This document shows, one piece after another, positions 47,143 to 55,119 of a DNA stretch of 64,000 nucleotides. The position numbers were made by a program, and so were the translations under genes. The DNA is from Peteryoungia ipomoeae (lineage in GTDB: Bacteria; Pseudomonadota; Alphaproteobacteria; Rhizobiales; Rhizobiaceae): the NCBI RefSeq assembly GCF_004912165.1, contig NZ_STGV01000005.1:186001-250000 (forward strand). The letters are read 5' to 3'. Within the stretch, counting starts at the first letter, position 1, and every line of letters begins with the position of its first letter. The notes beneath the pieces were generated by a model. The model was not told where the DNA came from and ran no database searches. It worked only from the letters and a program-made list of their open reading frames with translations.

Positions 47143-47298
47143 TTACGGGCGCAGAAGAAGGGTCAGGGACCAGAGGGCAAAGGCGACAACCGCAAGCTTC
47201 CAGAAGTCGCCACGCCGCTTCAGACCTGGCAAGCCCAGCGGGCGGATGAGCTGGACGATCATGGCGAGGAACAGGAACAGCGAAATCGCCTTTGTCAT
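47143..47298 (-). CDS. 51-aa two-helix membrane microprotein
   Basis: A frame too short for usual gene calling: it encodes two hydrophobic segments, AISLFLFLAMIVQLI and LAVVAFALWSLTLLL, joined by a basic loop (RPLGLPGLKRRGDFWK). The composition is that of a genuine small inner-membrane protein. The stop lies 25 bases from the stop of the convergent PACE gene; the ribosome-binding site is weak (AAAGAAAG). The function is unknown. Confidence 0.55.
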   Translation of the reverse strand: MTKAISLFLFLAMIVQLIRPLGLPGLKRRGDFWKLAVVAFALWSLTLLLRP

Positions 47299-47437
47299 CG
47301 TCTGGACTGCTTTCTTTAAGGTGCCGGTCCAACCGAAACGGAACTCACCGCCCGGCTCAGGGTTTAGAGCTTGAACCCGCTAATGCATCTCAATGCAAGT
47401 CATGACGCTGTCACTTTTAAAGGTCAGAGAAATTCGA

Positions 47438-47468
47438 CCTACCGTTGTCTTGTTCAGATAACGGTAGG
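47438..47468 (+). promoter_or_regulatory. inverted repeat upstream of the MFS transporter gene
   Basis: Perfect nine-base arms CCTACCGTT and AACGGTAGG with 13 bases between, 70 bases before the MFS start. The spacing of about two turns between arm centres fits a dimeric repressor site (TetR- or GntR-like). No regulator gene lies adjacent. Confidence 0.5.
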
Positions 47469-47537
47469 AAGATCGGCCTAGTGTGACTGACAACCCGCGC
47501 CATTGGCCTGCCCCAACCCCGAAAATGACGACATACC

Positions 47538-48833
47538 ATGAGCCGTAACCTGCTTCCTGTGATGGCCCTGCTTCTGGGCACGCTTTTCCTGTTTCTCGGA
47601 AACGGTCTGCATGGCCTGCTTCTGCCTGTGCGCGGCGCAGCCGAGGGCTATTCCAACGAAGTTCTCGGCCTGCTCGGCACCACCTGGGCCAGCGGATTCG
47701 TGCTCGGCTGCTTCGTCGCACCGCAGCTCGTGATGCGCGTCGGCCATGTGAGGGCCTTTTCGGCCTTTGTCTCGCTGATTTCGGTGACCGCCCTCCTCAC
47801 CGGCATCCTCGTCGATTCCTACTGGTGGGTGGCCTTGAGGATCATCACAGGCTTCTGCACGGCGGGAACCTCGATGATCATCGAGAGCTGGCTGAACGAG
47901 CGCGCCACGAATGAAAGTCGCGGCATGATCTTCTCCTTCTATATCTCCATCACGTTGATCGGCGTGGTAGGCGGTCAGATGCTGGTCGGCGTGTTCGATC
48001 CGCTGACCTCGATCCTCTTCATGATCTGCGGCATCGTCTATGGCATCGCCGTCCTGCCAACCCTGATGTCGAAAGCTGCCACACCGCAGCCGCTGAATTC
48101 GATCACGCTCGATCTGCCGCTGCTCTATCGAAACTCGCCGGTATCCTTTGTCGGCATCCTGCTCGTCGGCATAGCCAACGGTGCCTATGGTACGCTTGGC
48201 GCCGTCTTCGGCGCCCGCGCAGGGCTCGATGCCGGCACGATCGCCATCCTCTTGTCGATCACCATTTTCCTCGGCGCCGTCATGCAGTTTCCGGCCGGCA
48301 AGCTCTCCGACCGCATTGATCGCCGCTATGTGCTCGCCGCCCTCGCCTTGATGGCCTCCCTTGCTGCTCTGGTGCTATTCGTCTTCGCGCCGACCGATCC
48401 CTTGCAGATCTTCATCTTTGTCGGCATCTACGGCGCGGCAGCCAATGCGCTCTATCCGATCGCCGTTGCGCATGCGAACGACTTTGCCAAGTCGGATGAG
48501 TTCGTGAAGGTTTCCGGCGGCCTGCTCCTGCTTTTCGGCATCGGCACGATCATCGGCCCGACGATCGGCGGCCCCGTCATGACGGCAGCCGGGCCCTACG
48601 CCCTCTTTGCAGTGACGGCCATCGCGCATCTCTCGATCACCGCCTATGCCCTTTACCGCAGCAGGCTGCGGGCCGCCATCCCGGCAGAGGATCGCGAAAA
48701 CATGCCGAACCTGCCGCTCAGCGCCTCGCCGATGTCGACCCCTGAAAGCTTGACTCTCGACCCTCGCGCCGCTCCTCTGGAGGAGACGGTCGAGGCAACC
48801 GAGGACGATGAACGTGCGGAGGAACGGGTATGA
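47538..48833 (+). CDS. major facilitator superfamily transporter
   Basis: A 431-residue MFS protein with 12 predicted helices from LLPVMALLLGTLFLFLGNGLHG to about residue 385, a central polar loop near residues 180-200, and MFS motif A-like GKLSDRIDRRYVLA after helix 8. A long acidic C-terminal tail (residues ~390-431, EETVEATEDDERAEERV) is unusual. The substrate is unknown. The stop overlaps the start of the DUF1192 gene (ATGA). Confidence 0.92.
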   Translation: MSRNLLPVMALLLGTLFLFLGNGLHGLLLPVRGAAEGYSNEVLGLLGTTWASGFVLGCFVAPQLVMRVGHVRAFSAFVSLISVTALLTGILVDSYWWVALRIITGFCTAGTSMIIESWLNERATNESRGMIFSFYISITLIGVVGGQMLVGVFDPLTSILFMICGIVYGIAVLPTLMSKAATPQPLNSITLDLPLLYRNSPVSFVGILLVGIANGAYGTLGAVFGARAGLDAGTIAILLSITIFLGAVMQFPAGKLSDRIDRRYVLAALALMASLAALVLFVFAPTDPLQIFIFVGIYGAAANALYPIAVAHANDFAKSDEFVKVSGGLLLLFGIGTIIGPTIGGPVMTAAGPYALFAVTAIAHLSITAYALYRSRLRAAIPAEDRENMPNLPLSASPMSTPESLTLDPRAAPLEETVEATEDDERAEERV

Positions 48834-49024
48834 ATGACGATCAGGAACGCAGCACAAAAACGACGCGTCACGAGATCGGGTCTGATCTCTCCGCTATTTC
48901 GCCGGACGAATTGCGCCTGCGAATCACTGAGCTTGAGGCGGAAATCGCCCGCATCAGCGCGGAACTTGCGCAGAAGGAAGCCAGTCGCCGGGCCGCTGAC
49001 AGCTTCTTCACCCCCAAAGTATAG
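48830..49024 (+). CDS. DUF1192 family protein
   Basis: A 64-residue protein with a disordered start and a C-terminal coiled coil (LSAISPDELRLRITELEAEIARISAELAQKEASR), ending in SFFTPKV as DUF1192 members do in Rhizobiales. Translationally coupled to the MFS gene. The function is unknown. Confidence 0.85.
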   Translation: MNDDQERSTKTTRHEIGSDLSAISPDELRLRITELEAEIARISAELAQKEASRRAADSFFTPKV

Positions 49025-49084
49025 GGATGATATCTCCTCATTTTCTCGTGATTGATCCACAAGAAATCACAGAAAGCTTATGCA

Positions 49085-49099
49085 TTAACGCTTCATTAA
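49085..49099 (+). promoter_or_regulatory. CtrA box (TTAA-N7-TTAA) upstream of the sRNA candidate
   Basis: TTAA-CGCTTCA-TTAA, a perfect full CtrA site, about 40-50 bases before the likely 5' end of the downstream small RNA. A further TTAA lies at 49111. Confidence 0.6.
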
Positions 49100-49132
49100 T
49101 CGTTTTCGTATTAACTACGTTCATCCAGTCTC

Positions 49133-49217
49133 CTGGATTCAGACGGTTTCTCCGTGAGGGTCAGGTCTGATTTTCTCCCTGTTTTACCTTCAGAGCCGCA
49201 ATTGCGGCTCTTTTTTT
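49133..49217 (+). ncRNA. candidate trans-acting sRNA (MmgR/suhB-motif-like)
   Basis: Between DUF1192 and rcdA a compact stretch has sRNA shape: a small hairpin ACGG-tttct-CCGT, an unpaired pyrimidine-rich region (TTTTCTCCCTGTTTTACC) that can act as an anti-Shine-Dalgarno seed, and a perfect intrinsic terminator AGAGCCGCAA/TTGCGGCTCT with seven T's (49192-49217). There is no gene ending just before that would need this terminator. Size near 80 bases, location beside a DUF1465 gene and the CU-rich loop match the rhizobial MmgR (alpha-r8, Rfam suhB) sRNA as I remember it; the 5' end is estimated. Confidence 0.6.
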
Positions 49218-49253
49218 GCGTATCGCAGCAGCGTTACCGCAAAATTGTGGGAA

Positions 49254-49268
49254 TTAACCCTTCCTTAA
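49254..49268 (+). promoter_or_regulatory. CtrA box (TTAA-N7-TTAA) upstream of rcdA
   Basis: TTAA-CCCTTCC-TTAA, a second perfect CtrA site, 119 bases before the rcdA start and just after the sRNA terminator, where the rcdA promoter should lie. Confidence 0.62.
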
Positions 49269-49386
49269 GATACGTCTTGCGGATTTTCGGTAATGGTAGC
49301 ATCTTGCCCCCTACCAAAAGAGGCAGGAACAAGTCCACGACGCTGTCGTTACATGCTTCAGTGATGTGTTTTACAGGAAAGCTCTC

Positions 49387-49902
49387 ATGTCGGAACTCGG
49401 AGTGAATACGGTCAGCTTTGCCGGAAAGGCAGCAGCGTCCAGCCAGTTCAAGTCGACTTATGCCGAAGGCATGGGCCTGGTCGAAGAAACCGCGAGCTAT
49501 CTCGATGGTCCTGGCCGAGCTGCAGCAAAGGTTCTTCCGCGTCAGGCCTCCGTGCTCTACGCGGCTGAATCCATGCGCCTCACCACGCGCCTGATGCAGA
49601 TGGCATCCTGGCTCCTGCTTCAGCGCGCCGTCAACAATGGCGAGATGAGCCGCGACCAGGTGATTTCGGAGAAGAGCAAGGTTCGTCTCGACGGCTTCAA
49701 TGTGGATCGTGCCGCTCCTGGCTGGAACGACCTGCCGGAATCCTTCCGTGACCTCGTGGAGCGCTCTCTGCGCCTGCAGAACCGCATTTCTCTCCTTGAC
49801 CGCGAGATCTACCGTCCCGAAGAAGAGATCATTCACCCGGACAATGAAAACAGCGTCCAGGCTCAGCTTAATCTTCTGCGCACCGCGTTTAACGCCGGCT
49901 GA
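49387..49902 (+). CDS. rcdA: DUF1465/RcdA family protein (regulator of CtrA degradation)
   Basis: A 171-residue helical protein of the DUF1465 family, which contains Caulobacter RcdA, an adaptor that helps ClpXP degrade the cell-cycle regulator CtrA. Core segments are TYAEGMGLVEETASYLDGPGRAAA, ESMRLTTRLMQMASWLLLQRAV and FRDLVERSLRLQNRISLLDREIY. The start MSELGVNTVSF (ATG 49387, AGGAAAG upstream) is preferred over ATG 49366. The disordered C-terminal tail seen in Caulobacter RcdA is short here, so adaptor details may differ. Preceded by a CtrA box. Confidence 0.85.
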   Translation: MSELGVNTVSFAGKAAASSQFKSTYAEGMGLVEETASYLDGPGRAAAKVLPRQASVLYAAESMRLTTRLMQMASWLLLQRAVNNGEMSRDQVISEKSKVRLDGFNVDRAAPGWNDLPESFRDLVERSLRLQNRISLLDREIYRPEEEIIHPDNENSVQAQLNLLRTAFNAG

Positions 49903-49929
49903 CTGGCCGGCGATCAGCACTGAACTTTA

Positions 49930-49965
49930 AAGCCCGGCCTGCCTACGCAGGACCGGGCCTTTTTC
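49930..49965 (+). terminator. terminator after rcdA
   Basis: GCCCGGCCTGC-ctac-GCAGGACCGGGC stem with one bulged A, followed by TTTTTC, about 30 bases after the rcdA stop. Confidence 0.9.
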
Positions 49966-50010
49966 TATCTTTCGACGAGCGGGCATGGCCCGACCAAACG
50001 GGCCAAACGC

Positions 50011-50036
50011 AAAAAACCCGGCACAAGGCCGGGCTT
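50011..50036 (-). terminator. terminator after rpmE
   Basis: Minus-strand GCCCGG-ccttgtg-CCGGGT hairpin followed by TTTTTG, about 27 bases past the rpmE stop. Confidence 0.9.
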
Positions 50037-50062
50037 TTCGATGCATTCGCAGTCGACAGCGA

Positions 50063-50284
50063 TTAGAGGCCGAGGCCGCCGAAACGCTTGTTGAACTTCG
50101 AAACGCGGCCGCCGCGGTCCAGCAGCTGCTGGTTGCCGCCGGTCCAGGCCGGGTGCGAAGTCGGGTCGATTTCGAGGTTCATCACGGCGCCTTCAGAACC
50201 CCAGGTCGAGCGGGTTTCATATTCGGTGCCATCGGTCATGACGACCTTGATGACGTGGTAGTCGGGATGGATGTCAGCCTTCAT
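50063..50284 (-). CDS. rpmE: 50S ribosomal protein L31
   Basis: The 73-residue alphaproteobacterial L31 starts [29 protein letters not shown] and ends [10 protein letters not shown]. It lacks the CxxC zinc motif of zinc-type L31, which is normal for this group. ATG 50284 is canonical; an upstream extension to 50347 is not. It is divergent from the ABC exporter gene. Confidence 0.97.
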   Translation of the reverse strand: MKADIHPDYHVIKVVMTDGTEYETRSTWGSEGAVMNLEIDPTSHPAWTGGNQQLLDRGGRVSKFNKRFGGLGL

Positions 50285-50485
50285 GGTTCTATTCCTGCTG
50301 TGCCGTGCGGTCCATTTGCCGCAATTGCCTCGGCAAGACCTATTCAATAGATGAAGCCGCAGTCCTTATGGGCTACGGCTTCCCAATTCGATGCCGTGCC
50401 TATACATGAAGGGCGCAGGGATAACAAGTACCATGGCGCGAAAGCCTGTGGTCCTGAAACAGAGCATGAGTGGGAGCATCAAAGC

Positions 50486-52288
50486 GTGACGTCGCAAGCC
50501 GAAATCAACGATAAGAAGCGCCACTCGTTGAAGCCGCTGGCTTCGCTCCTGCCCTATCTGAAGCGCTATCGCGGGCTTGTCGCCGGCGCCATCCTTTTTC
50601 TCGGGCTCGCAGCCGCCACGACGCTTGCCCTGCCCCTTGCCATCCGCCGCATGCTCGATCACGGCTTTTCTGAAGCCGATAGCGGCTTCGTCGATAAGTA
50701 TTTCGCGATGATGATCGTCATGGCGCTTGTGCTCGCGATTGCGAGCGCGCTTCGCTATTACTTCGTCATCACCATTGGCGAGCGTGTCGTGGCAGATCTT
50801 CGCGGCGATGTCTTTGCCCAGGTCACCCGCCTCTCGCCGTCCTTCTTTGACGTCAACCAATCCGGCGAGATCGTCTCGCGCCTGACGGCGGACACGACTC
50901 AGCTCAAGTCAGCCGTGGGCGCCACCGCCTCGCTTGCATTGCGCAACTCGATTCTCTGTCTTGGCGCAATCGCCATGATGATCGCAACCAGCCCGAAGCT
51001 GTCGATCATGGTGCTTGCCGCCATCCCCGTCATTGTCTTTCCGCTGGTCGGTTTCGGGCGCTCGGTGCGAAAGCGCTCGCGTGCCGCTCAAGATACGCTC
51101 GCGGAAGCCTCGACCTTTGCCGGCGATATGATCGGTGCGGCCCGAACCCTCCAGGCCTTCAATGGCGAACAAACGGCACGGACCCGCTATGTTTCTGCCG
51201 TCGAGAGCGCCTATGACGCAGCCCGAGCCGCCATCAAATCACGTTCGCTTCTGACGGGCGTGGCGATCACACTCGTCTTCGGCAGTGTAGTCGGTGTGCT
51301 CTGGTATGGCGCCCACAGCGTGCTCGCCGGCACGATGACCGCCGGCACACTTGGCCAGTTCCTGCTGTACTCGCTGATCGCTGCGGGCTCGCTCGGCACG
51401 CTTTCGGAAGTCTGGGGCGAACTGTCCCAGGCTGCCGGCGCTGCCGAAAGGCTGACCGAACTGCTTGCCGAGAACCCGGCCATCGCGGCTCCCGCCAATC
51501 CGGTGGCGCTGCCCAAACCGGCCAAGGGCGCAGTCAAATTCGAAGACGTGCATTTCACCTATCCGTCGAGCCCGACCAAATCGGCGTTGAATGGCCTGAG
51601 CTTCTCTGTCGCTCCCGGTGAAACGGTTGCGATCGTTGGTCCGTCGGGGGCCGGCAAGAGCACGATCTTCTCCCTGATCCTGCGGTTCTACGATCCCGCG
51701 ACCGGCACCATCCGGCTTGATGGTGTGGACCTGCGCGATGCCGACCCGAAGGTCATTCGCGACCGGATCGCGATTGTGCCGCAGGATACGACGATCTTCG
51801 CGTCGACAATTCAAGACAACATCGCCTTTGGCAGCCCCAACGCCACGCGGGCCATGGTGGAGGCCGCTTCTAATGCCGCCCAGGCAGGCGAATTCATCGG
51901 GCGCCTCGAAAACGGCTTCGACACCATGGTCGGCGAGCGCGGCATCACCCTCTCGGGCGGCCAGCGGCAGCGCATCGCCATTGCCCGCGCCATCCTGCGC
52001 GATGCGCCGCTTCTCCTCCTCGATGAAGCGACGTCGGCGCTCGACGCCGAAAGCGAGACCCTGGTGCAAAAGGCACTGGAAATCCTGATGCGCGACCGCA
52101 CCACGATTGTCATCGCCCACCGCCTGGCAACCGTGCTGAAGGCCGATCGCATCCTTGTGCTGGATCAGGGTGTCATCGCGGAGGAAGGGACGCATCAAAG
52201 CCTGATCCGCGATGGCGGGCTCTACGCCAAGCTCGCCCGCCTGCAGTTCGAAACCGGCGGACGCGACTTTACGGCCGCCGCGCAGTAA
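50486..52288 (+). CDS. ABC exporter, fused permease and ATPase (MsbA/LmrA-like)
   Basis: A 600-residue half-transporter: six membrane helices in residues ~20-310, then an ATPase domain with Walker A GPSGAGKSTIFSL, Q-loop IAIVPQDTTIFAST, signature LSGGQRQRIAIARAIL, Walker B LLLLDEATSALD and H-loop IAHRLATVLKAD. It should work as a homodimer exporting lipids or drugs; the substrate is unknown. I favour GTG 50486 (GGGAG nine bases upstream); the open frame continues back to 50351 but that tail lacks family character. Confidence 0.93.
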   Translation: MTSQAEINDKKRHSLKPLASLLPYLKRYRGLVAGAILFLGLAAATTLALPLAIRRMLDHGFSEADSGFVDKYFAMMIVMALVLAIASALRYYFVITIGERVVADLRGDVFAQVTRLSPSFFDVNQSGEIVSRLTADTTQLKSAVGATASLALRNSILCLGAIAMMIATSPKLSIMVLAAIPVIVFPLVGFGRSVRKRSRAAQDTLAEASTFAGDMIGAARTLQAFNGEQTARTRYVSAVESAYDAARAAIKSRSLLTGVAITLVFGSVVGVLWYGAHSVLAGTMTAGTLGQFLLYSLIAAGSLGTLSEVWGELSQAAGAAERLTELLAENPAIAAPANPVALPKPAKGAVKFEDVHFTYPSSPTKSALNGLSFSVAPGETVAIVGPSGAGKSTIFSLILRFYDPATGTIRLDGVDLRDADPKVIRDRIAIVPQDTTIFASTIQDNIAFGSPNATRAMVEAASNAAQAGEFIGRLENGFDTMVGERGITLSGGQRQRIAIARAILRDAPLLLLDEATSALDAESETLVQKALEILMRDRTTIVIAHRLATVLKADRILVLDQGVIAEEGTHQSLIRDGGLYAKLARLQFETGGRDFTAAAQ

Positions 52289-52346
52289 CGCGAAGGCTGC
52301 AGGGGATGGTCGATCGGCAGATATGCCCTGCCCCCACTCCCAGACC

Positions 52347-53993
52347 TTATTGCCCTGCATGCCGGCCGGCAACGCGGCCGGAAAACAAGCAACCGCCCAG
52401 GAATGTCCCTTCAAGCGCATTGTAACCATGCATGCCACCGCCACCGAAGCCTGAGACTTCACCGGCAGCATAGAGCCCCGGCACCGGGCTGTTCCCGGCA
52501 TCGAGTACCCGCCCCTGAAGATCGGTGTGCAGACCGCCCAAGGTCTTGCGGGTCAGGATATGCAGGCGCACGCCGATTAGCGGCCCCGCAGAAGGATCGA
52601 GCAGTCGCTTTGGCTTGGCCGTTCTGAGCAAACGGTCACCAAGATAGCGCCGCGCTCCGTTGATGGCGGTGATCTGGATATCCTTGCTGAAAGGGTTGGC
52701 GATTTCGCGGTCTCTAGCCTCGATCTGCGTGCGAAGATGATGCACGCCAAGCCGATGCTCGCCCGACAACTCGTTCATGCCGACAATCAGATCTTCGAGG
52801 GTATCGCGGACGACAAAATCCTCGCCCTTGTCCATGAAGGCCTGCACCGGTCCCGGCGGATTTTTGCCGAGGCGCTTCAATAGCAATGGAATATCCTTGC
52901 CGGTGATATCAGGGTTCTGCTCGGAGCCCGAAAGGGCAAATTCCTTCTTGATGATCGCACGGTTGAGAATGAACCAGGAGTAATCGTCGCCCCGCGCGCG
53001 GATCGCTTTCAGCGTGGCAAGCGTATCGAAACCCGGCAGGGCGGGCGCTGAAAACCGGTTGCCATCGGCATCGCACCAGAAGGAGGATGGCCCCGGCAGA
53101 ATACGGATACCGTGATTGGGCCAGATAGGATCCCAGTTCTTCAGGCCCTCTGTATAGTGCCACATCCTGTCGCCGTTGATCACGGCACCGCCAGCCTCGC
53201 GCGAAATGCCGAGCATGCGACCGTCAACATGCGCAGGCACCCCGGCCACCATCTTGCGTGGCGGCTCGCCGAGGCGCTCGATTGGCCAATGCTTGCGCAC
53301 GAGATCATGATTGCCGCCGATTCCGCCCGACGCGACGATGGTTGCGGCAGCCCGCACCTCAAAATCGCCAACGACATTCCGCGAACTCAAGGCACCACGC
53401 ACAACAGGATCTGCAGCAAGGATGCTGCCCGCAGCGCCGGTAACCGCACCATTGGTGACCAGCAGCCGATCGACGCGGTGGCGAAACAGGAAGGTCAGTC
53501 GGCCAGCATCCGCTGCGGCCCTCGCCGCGCGAATAAATGGCTCGATCACCGCAGGTCCGGTGCCCCATGTCAGATGAAAACGCGGCACGGAATTGCCGTG
53601 GCCATGTGCCAGAAGGCCGCCACGCTCCGCCCAGCCGACAACCGGAAACCAGCGCATGCCCTTCTGCCGCAGCCATTGGCGCTTCTCGCCTGCGGCAAAT
53701 TGCAGATAGGCCTCGGCCCATCGACGCGGCCAGAGATCTTCCGGCCGGTCGAAACCGGCAGACCCCAGCCAATCCTGCCGCGCAAGATCGATGCTGTCGC
53801 GGATGCCCATTCGCCGTTGCTCTGGACTATCGACAAAGAACAGCCCTCCCAGCGACCAGAAGGCTTGCCCGCCAAGGCTCTGCTCACCCTCCTGATCAAT
53901 GAGGCCAACCGTCAGGCCGCGCTCGACGGCCTCCGTTGCTGCCACAAGCCCCGCAAGCCCGCCACCGATCACCAGTATATCGAATTCCCGCAT
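52347..53993 (-). CDS. FAD-binding dehydrogenase (flavocytochrome/KsdD-like)
   Basis: A 548-residue flavoprotein of the FAD-dependent fumarate reductase/3-ketosteroid dehydrogenase superfamily. The dinucleotide motif is DILVIGGGLAGLVAATEAVERG at the N-terminus; other blocks are LGGQAFWSLGGLFFVDSPEQRRMGI, ATIVASGGIGGN and the C-terminal FAD contact VPGLYAAGEVSGFGGGGMHGYNALEGTFLGGC. The substrate is unknown, though steroid- or acyl-type enone reduction is typical. ATG 53993 is favoured (GGGGGAG upstream). It ends 59 bases from the convergent exporter. Confidence 0.9.
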   Translation of the reverse strand: MREFDILVIGGGLAGLVAATEAVERGLTVGLIDQEGEQSLGGQAFWSLGGLFFVDSPEQRRMGIRDSIDLARQDWLGSAGFDRPEDLWPRRWAEAYLQFAAGEKRQWLRQKGMRWFPVVGWAERGGLLAHGHGNSVPRFHLTWGTGPAVIEPFIRAARAAADAGRLTFLFRHRVDRLLVTNGAVTGAAGSILAADPVVRGALSSRNVVGDFEVRAAATIVASGGIGGNHDLVRKHWPIERLGEPPRKMVAGVPAHVDGRMLGISREAGGAVINGDRMWHYTEGLKNWDPIWPNHGIRILPGPSSFWCDADGNRFSAPALPGFDTLATLKAIRARGDDYSWFILNRAIIKKEFALSGSEQNPDITGKDIPLLLKRLGKNPPGPVQAFMDKGEDFVVRDTLEDLIVGMNELSGEHRLGVHHLRTQIEARDREIANPFSKDIQITAINGARRYLGDRLLRTAKPKRLLDPSAGPLIGVRLHILTRKTLGGLHTDLQGRVLDAGNSPVPGLYAAGEVSGFGGGGMHGYNALEGTFLGGCLFSGRVAGRHAGQ

Positions 53994-54087
53994 CGGCACT
54001 CCCCCTCAGCGGACGATCTTACCTTTACGAATACGTAACTCAACCCACCGATAGCAGACCTGCAACCAAAAGACGCCCGGCAGATCC

Positions 54088-55119
54088 TTACCGTTCGGTG
54101 AGCTTCAGTTCGATGCGCCGGTTCTGGGACAGGATTTCAGGCGTGTCTCCTTCCGCGATCGGCTGATACTCGCCAAAACCCGCGGCCACCAGGCGATTGG
54201 CCGGCACACCGCGCTCGATCAGGAATTTGACGACAGAGGTCGCGCGGGCCGATGAAAGCTCCCAGTTGTCGCGGTAACGGCCCGTTCCCGAAAGCGGCGA
54301 AGCATCCGTATGACCGTCGACGCGCAGCACCCAGTTGATCTCCGAGGGGATCTCCCTCGCAAGCTCAAGCAGCGCCTGCGCCAGCTTGCCCATCTCGGTG
54401 CGCCCTGCATCATCGAGGTCCGCACCACCAACCGGAAAGAGAACTTCGGACTGGAAAACGAAGCGGTCGCCAACAATGCGAATGTTTTCGCGGTCCGACA
54501 GGATTTCCCGCAAACGCCCGAAGAAATCCGAACGGTAGCGATTTAGCTCCTGCACGCGCTGCGCAAGCGCCACGTTCAGACGACGGCCAAGATCGGCGAT
54601 CTTTGCCTGCGACGCATCATCCTTGGCCTCGGAGGCCTGCAGTGCGCCTTCGATCGCCGCGATCTGCGCCCGCAGCGCCGCGATCTGCTGGTTCAGCAGC
54701 TCGATCTGGCTCATGGCGCGTGCACTGACCTGGCGTTCGGCATCGAGTTCCGTCGACAGTTGACCGATTCGGACCGAAGCCTGATCCGCAGAGCCGACGC
54801 CATTCGCAAGCAATTGTTGCAACCTCGACCGCTCGGTTTCCGAAGACGACAACGAGGATTGAAGCTGGGCGAGCATGTCTTCGAGATCCTGCTTGCCACC
54901 CTTCTCAAGCGCAAGAAGCTGGGTCAGCTCGGCGATCTGGCTGTTCAGCCGGTTGAGCACCTCATCCTTGCCGGTAATCTCGCGGCTCAGGATGAACTGC
55001 GCCAGCACAAACACGGTCAGCAGAAACATGATGGCCAGCAGAAGCGTCGACAGCGCGTCGACGAAGCCTGGCCAGTAATCGACCCCGCGCTCCCTGCGGC
55101 GGTTGCGGCCGAGCGCCAT
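54088..55119 (-). CDS. MotB/OmpA-type peptidoglycan-binding partner of a MotA-like channel
   Basis: A 343-residue inner-membrane protein: one N-terminal helix (VDALSTLLLAIMFLLTVFVLAQFIL) preceded by a basic segment and containing D20 just before the helix, as in MotB; a long coiled coil (residues ~50-190, rich in Gln/Leu/Ala); and an OmpA-like peptidoglycan-binding domain (INWVLRVDGHTDASPL ... LSSARATSVVKFL ... QNRRIELKL). Its start overlaps the stop of the upstream MotA-like gene. The very long coiled coil makes it larger than flagellar MotB. Confidence 0.9.
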   Translation of the reverse strand: MALGRNRRRERGVDYWPGFVDALSTLLLAIMFLLTVFVLAQFILSREITGKDEVLNRLNSQIAELTQLLALEKGGKQDLEDMLAQLQSSLSSSETERSRLQQLLANGVGSADQASVRIGQLSTELDAERQVSARAMSQIELLNQQIAALRAQIAAIEGALQASEAKDDASQAKIADLGRRLNVALAQRVQELNRYRSDFFGRLREILSDRENIRIVGDRFVFQSEVLFPVGGADLDDAGRTEMGKLAQALLELAREIPSEINWVLRVDGHTDASPLSGTGRYRDNWELSSARATSVVKFLIERGVPANRLVAAGFGEYQPIAEGDTPEILSQNRRIELKLTER

